The translations under genes were made by a program, and so were the position numbers. A stretch of 64,000 nt of DNA from Carnobacterium_B sp045617425 (GTDB lineage: Bacteria > Bacillota > Bacilli > Lactobacillales > Carnobacteriaceae). Positions 61,868 through 64,000 of this stretch are shown piece by piece (the stretch's first letter is position 1; each line of letters opens with the position of its first letter). The stretch spans positions 1 to 64,000 of the forward strand of contig NZ_JAZLIO010000011.1 in NCBI RefSeq assembly GCF_045617425.1. The letters run 5' to 3'. The notes under the pieces are model-generated. The model was not told where the DNA came from, ran no database searches, and worked only from the letters and a program-made list of their open reading frames with translations.

Positions 61868-62005
61868 ATTATCCCACTCCTAACTGCACCATTATATCAA
61901 AAATAATAGGTATAGATATAGTATTTCTTCCTTTTAAAATAGAACATGAATTGTCATTGAAAAATTCTGTTTATCTCAAATTCTTAATGGATCATTACTA
62001 GAACA

Positions 62006-62041
62006 ACAAAAAAAGATCGGACATTTTGTCCCGATCTTTTA
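62006..62041. terminator. Terminator of degV-like gene
   Basis: AAAAGATCGGACA and TGTCCCGATCTTTT pair closely, downstream of the minus-strand gene. Confidence 0.88.
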
Positions 62042-62062
62042 ATTAACTCATCTGACTCACTG

Positions 62063-62929
62063 TTAATCTTCTATAATATGAACACCGATCCCAATTAATC
62101 CAGGGCCCGTATGCACTCCTAGAGCTGGACTAATTTGGTCTTCATATATTGTAACGAAGTTTGGCAATTCCTTTTTAAGTTCTAGTCGAATATCGTCAAC
62201 TTGGACCTCTGCTGTCTTACCACCATAAGCTATTGCTAAATGGTATTTTTTTGCATCTCCAGCAAATTCAGTTGCTAGATCAATAGCGCGTTGAATACTT
62301 TTTTTATTTCCGCGCACTTTTGCAACTGTATAATAAATTCCATTATCATTACAAGAAATAACCGGTTTTAAATTTAAAACATTTCCTAAAATAGAGGATA
62401 CTAATCCGATACGTCCACCTTTTTGCAAATATTCTAAAGTTGGCACATGGAAAAATATTTTAGATTTTTTTACGTCCTGCTTTAATTTTTCTTTGATAAC
62501 TTCCCATTCCAGTTCTTTTTCAACATACTCTGCAGCCTGGATAGCTAAAAAACCACTACCGATTCCAATATTCTTGGTGTCTAAAGTAAAAACATCTAAT
62601 CCTTCAACATTTTCAGCCATTAAACGAACCATATTGTTTGTCCCGCTAAGTCCGCTTGAAATGGTAACAGCAATAACTTTTTCATAACCTTCATTTTTAA
62701 ATTCTTGTAGCATCTCACTAATCACTTCACCACTTGGTAAAGACGTTTTTGGAATCTCTTGTTCTAAACGATCGTATACATCTTGCGCATGAATATCTAC
62801 CTTATCGGTGTATTCTTTATCCTTATAGATGATTTTTAATGGAATGACTTTCATATCGGCTTTATTGACAACCTCTATCGGAACATCCGAACCTGAATCA
62901 ACTAAGAACCCTATTTTTTGTTTGTTCAT
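62063..62929 (-). CDS. DegV-family fatty-acid-binding protein
   Basis: 288 residues. G-F-L-V-D-S-G-S-D near residues 7-15, T-S-L-P-S-G near 59-64, I-S-S-G-L-S-G-T near 87-94 and G-P-G-L-I-G-I-G near 275-282 are DegV/FakB hallmarks. FakB proteins bind fatty acids and present them to FakA kinase. Which acid, or whether this is a FakB proper, is not readable. Follows the DUF1836 gene by two bases. Confidence 0.92.
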   Translation of the reverse strand: MNKQKIGFLVDSGSDVPIEVVNKADMKVIPLKIIYKDKEYTDKVDIHAQDVYDRLEQEIPKTSLPSGEVISEMLQEFKNEGYEKVIAVTISSGLSGTNNMVRLMAENVEGLDVFTLDTKNIGIGSGFLAIQAAEYVEKELEWEVIKEKLKQDVKKSKIFFHVPTLEYLQKGGRIGLVSSILGNVLNLKPVISCNDNGIYYTVAKVRGNKKSIQRAIDLATEFAGDAKKYHLAIAYGGKTAEVQVDDIRLELKKELPNFVTIYEDQISPALGVHTGPGLIGIGVHIIED

Positions 62930-62931
62930 GT

Positions 62932-63519
62932 TTATTCCTCCAAATTTTTGGTTTTATTTTTTTTATTGTCGCTTTCTTCTTGCTTCGTATGAACCAAATA
63001 GAGAACTTTTTCAGTAACAATTTTTGTAGCGACAGCTATTGTAGCTGTTCGAACGATCAGAGTTGTATTATCTGTACTATCTGGCAATAAGGGTTTCTTA
63101 TCAACTTGTTTGATATGAGAAGCAACAGCTCTTAGAGCATACTCCTGCTCGGTACAAAACAAATCATACGCTTCTCTGATTCCACTTATGGACGCTTGAT
63201 ATAAGATGCCTTCTTTTACTTCAGGAATTGTAACCACTTGTTTTAAAATTGAAATAGCAATTAAGTACGCTAAATGTTTTTTCGTGTATCGTTTCTTAAC
63301 TGGAGGAGGAATTAATCCTAATTTAACATAGTTATTGATCATCGACGAAGTAACAATTTGTTTTTCATCACTCACTTTAAAAATAGCTAAATAGCGTTCA
63401 ATTAGATTTAATACTTGGTCCATATAAAGATCAAAATCAGGTAATTCTTCCCATCTTGGAAAAGTATATTGGCTTATTTCATTTGACCATTCTAATAGAT
63501 CTTCCTCAATTTTATTCAT
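62932..63519 (-). CDS. DUF1836 protein, predicted DNA-binding regulator
   Basis: 195 residues. R-W-E-E-L-P-D-F-D-L-Y-M-D-Q-V near residues 21-35 and S-S-M-I-N-N-Y-V-K-L-G-L-I-P-P-P (about 58-73), a MerR-like helix-turn-helix look, define DUF1836. It ends two bases before the degV-like gene, and the two commonly lie together in Firmicutes. No experimental role known to me. Confidence 0.88.
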   Translation of the reverse strand: MNKIEEDLLEWSNEISQYTFPRWEELPDFDLYMDQVLNLIERYLAIFKVSDEKQIVTSSMINNYVKLGLIPPPVKKRYTKKHLAYLIAISILKQVVTIPEVKEGILYQASISGIREAYDLFCTEQEYALRAVASHIKQVDKKPLLPDSTDNTTLIVRTATIAVATKIVTEKVLYLVHTKQEESDNKKNKTKNLEE

Positions 63520-63634
63520 ATAATCACCTTTTTATTTCATTTCTGTTAGTAATAGTTTAACACAATTACATCCACTAGACAAACTAGTTTTACATACTAG
63601 ATGATGGAATTAAAAAATGAATTCAGTCCAAATA

Positions 63635-63668
63635 AAAAAAGAATAAACCCTAAAGTTTATTCTTTTTT
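63635..63668. terminator. Bidirectional terminator
   Basis: AAAAGAATAAAC and GTTTATTCTTTT stem between the DUF1836 promoter region and the last gene. Confidence 0.85.
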
Positions 63669-63688
63669 CCATCAACATAATATCTCTT

Positions 63689-63994
63689 TTATTGTTTGGG
63701 TACTGAATCAGTTGGTCCGTTTGAAGAGGTCCTCGTTGTTTGCGTCATTCGATTGACCAATTCTCTTTCTAGACTACTGATTTTATCTGTTTTCTCACTA
63801 ATGATAACATCTTTTTTAGTTAATTGATCCTCATAGTCTGCTCTGATTCGAGCAATAGCTTCTTCTTTTCTGCTTTCTGCATTTTCTAATTCTTTTTTGC
63901 CATTTTTTAACTCTTTTTTGTTTCTATAAGTCGTACTAGTAGAAATTAGAACAGTCGTTAAAGCTCCAATAAATAACGAGCCTAAAATAATCAT
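63689..63994 (-). CDS. Single-span coiled-coil protein, hypothetical
   Basis: 101 residues from ATG 63994, six bases from the window edge; the real start may lie beyond. One N-terminal membrane segment (M-I-I-L-G-S-L-F-I-G-A-L) followed by a Lys/Glu-rich coiled coil to about residue 84 and a Ser/Thr tail. No family recognised. Confidence 0.5.
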   Translation of the reverse strand: MIILGSLFIGALTTVLISTSTTYRNKKELKNGKKELENAESRKEEAIARIRADYEDQLTKKDVIISEKTDKISSLERELVNRMTQTTRTSSNGPTDSVPKQ

Positions 63995-64000
63995 GATTAA

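Overview
The window is low-GC chromosomal DNA from a Gram-positive lactic acid bacterium of the order Lactobacillales. CodY, the HslUV/XerC/TopA order, a PyrR-attenuated pyr operon, pyruvate formate-lyase, a manganese-type pyrophosphatase and meso-diaminopimelate dehydrogenase together suggest Carnobacteriaceae, most likely Carnobacterium. The genus is inferred from gene content and style, not proven.

Layout. 1-4200 is a tandem array of five small YcxB-like membrane protein genes (the fifth broken by a stop codon). Six copies of a 30-bp palindrome lie after the genes, and an XRE regulator/membrane-protein pair is embedded in the array. 4290-7740 is accessory: a decayed tyrosine recombinase, orphan hypothetical genes, a gene fragment and a second XRE-membrane protein. 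8028-9759 is an ECF sigma / zinc-finger anti-sigma / YfjL-like operon. 10200-12943 (minus) encodes three exported envelope proteins: a putative glycoside hydrolase, a polysaccharide deacetylase lipoprotein and a YkyA-like lipoprotein. 13194-24435 runs lspA, rluD and the whole de novo UMP operon pyrR-pyrB-pyrC-carA-carB-pyrD-pyrF-pyrE, with two PyrR attenuators and no pyrK or pyrP.

24504-40752 holds rqcH, an alpha-carbonic anhydrase, a TrpXYZ-type ABC transporter behind an elaborate leader, a MarR regulator, a DJ-1/PfpI protein, a metNIQ-like ABC transporter, an ECF S component, ddh, a type I holin-like toxin locus, a YrrS-like protein, a membrane GTPase and ppaC. 40900-64000 is nearly all minus strand: pflA and pflB; parC and parE; plsY (plus strand); an aldose epimerase-like protein; codY-hslU-hslV-xerC-topA-dprA; apt; recJ; degV; a DUF1836 regulator; and a coiled-coil membrane protein.

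Three things stand out. (1) recJ is interrupted inside its catalytic GDYDADG motif by an 894-nt ORF-less group II intron. It is in sense orientation, with a canonical 34-nt domain V, a bulged branch-point A in domain VI and an EBS1-IBS1 match; splicing would restore a 777-residue RecJ. (2) The trpXYZ-like operon has a 400-nt leader with two Trp-containing leader peptides (20 and 10 codons), an A:B / B:C / C:D / D:E set of alternative hairpins as in classical attenuation, and a second terminator. (3) The YcxB array with its phased palindromes is a lineage-specific expansion of unknown function. A type I toxin-antitoxin locus at 36650-36980 is a further candidate.
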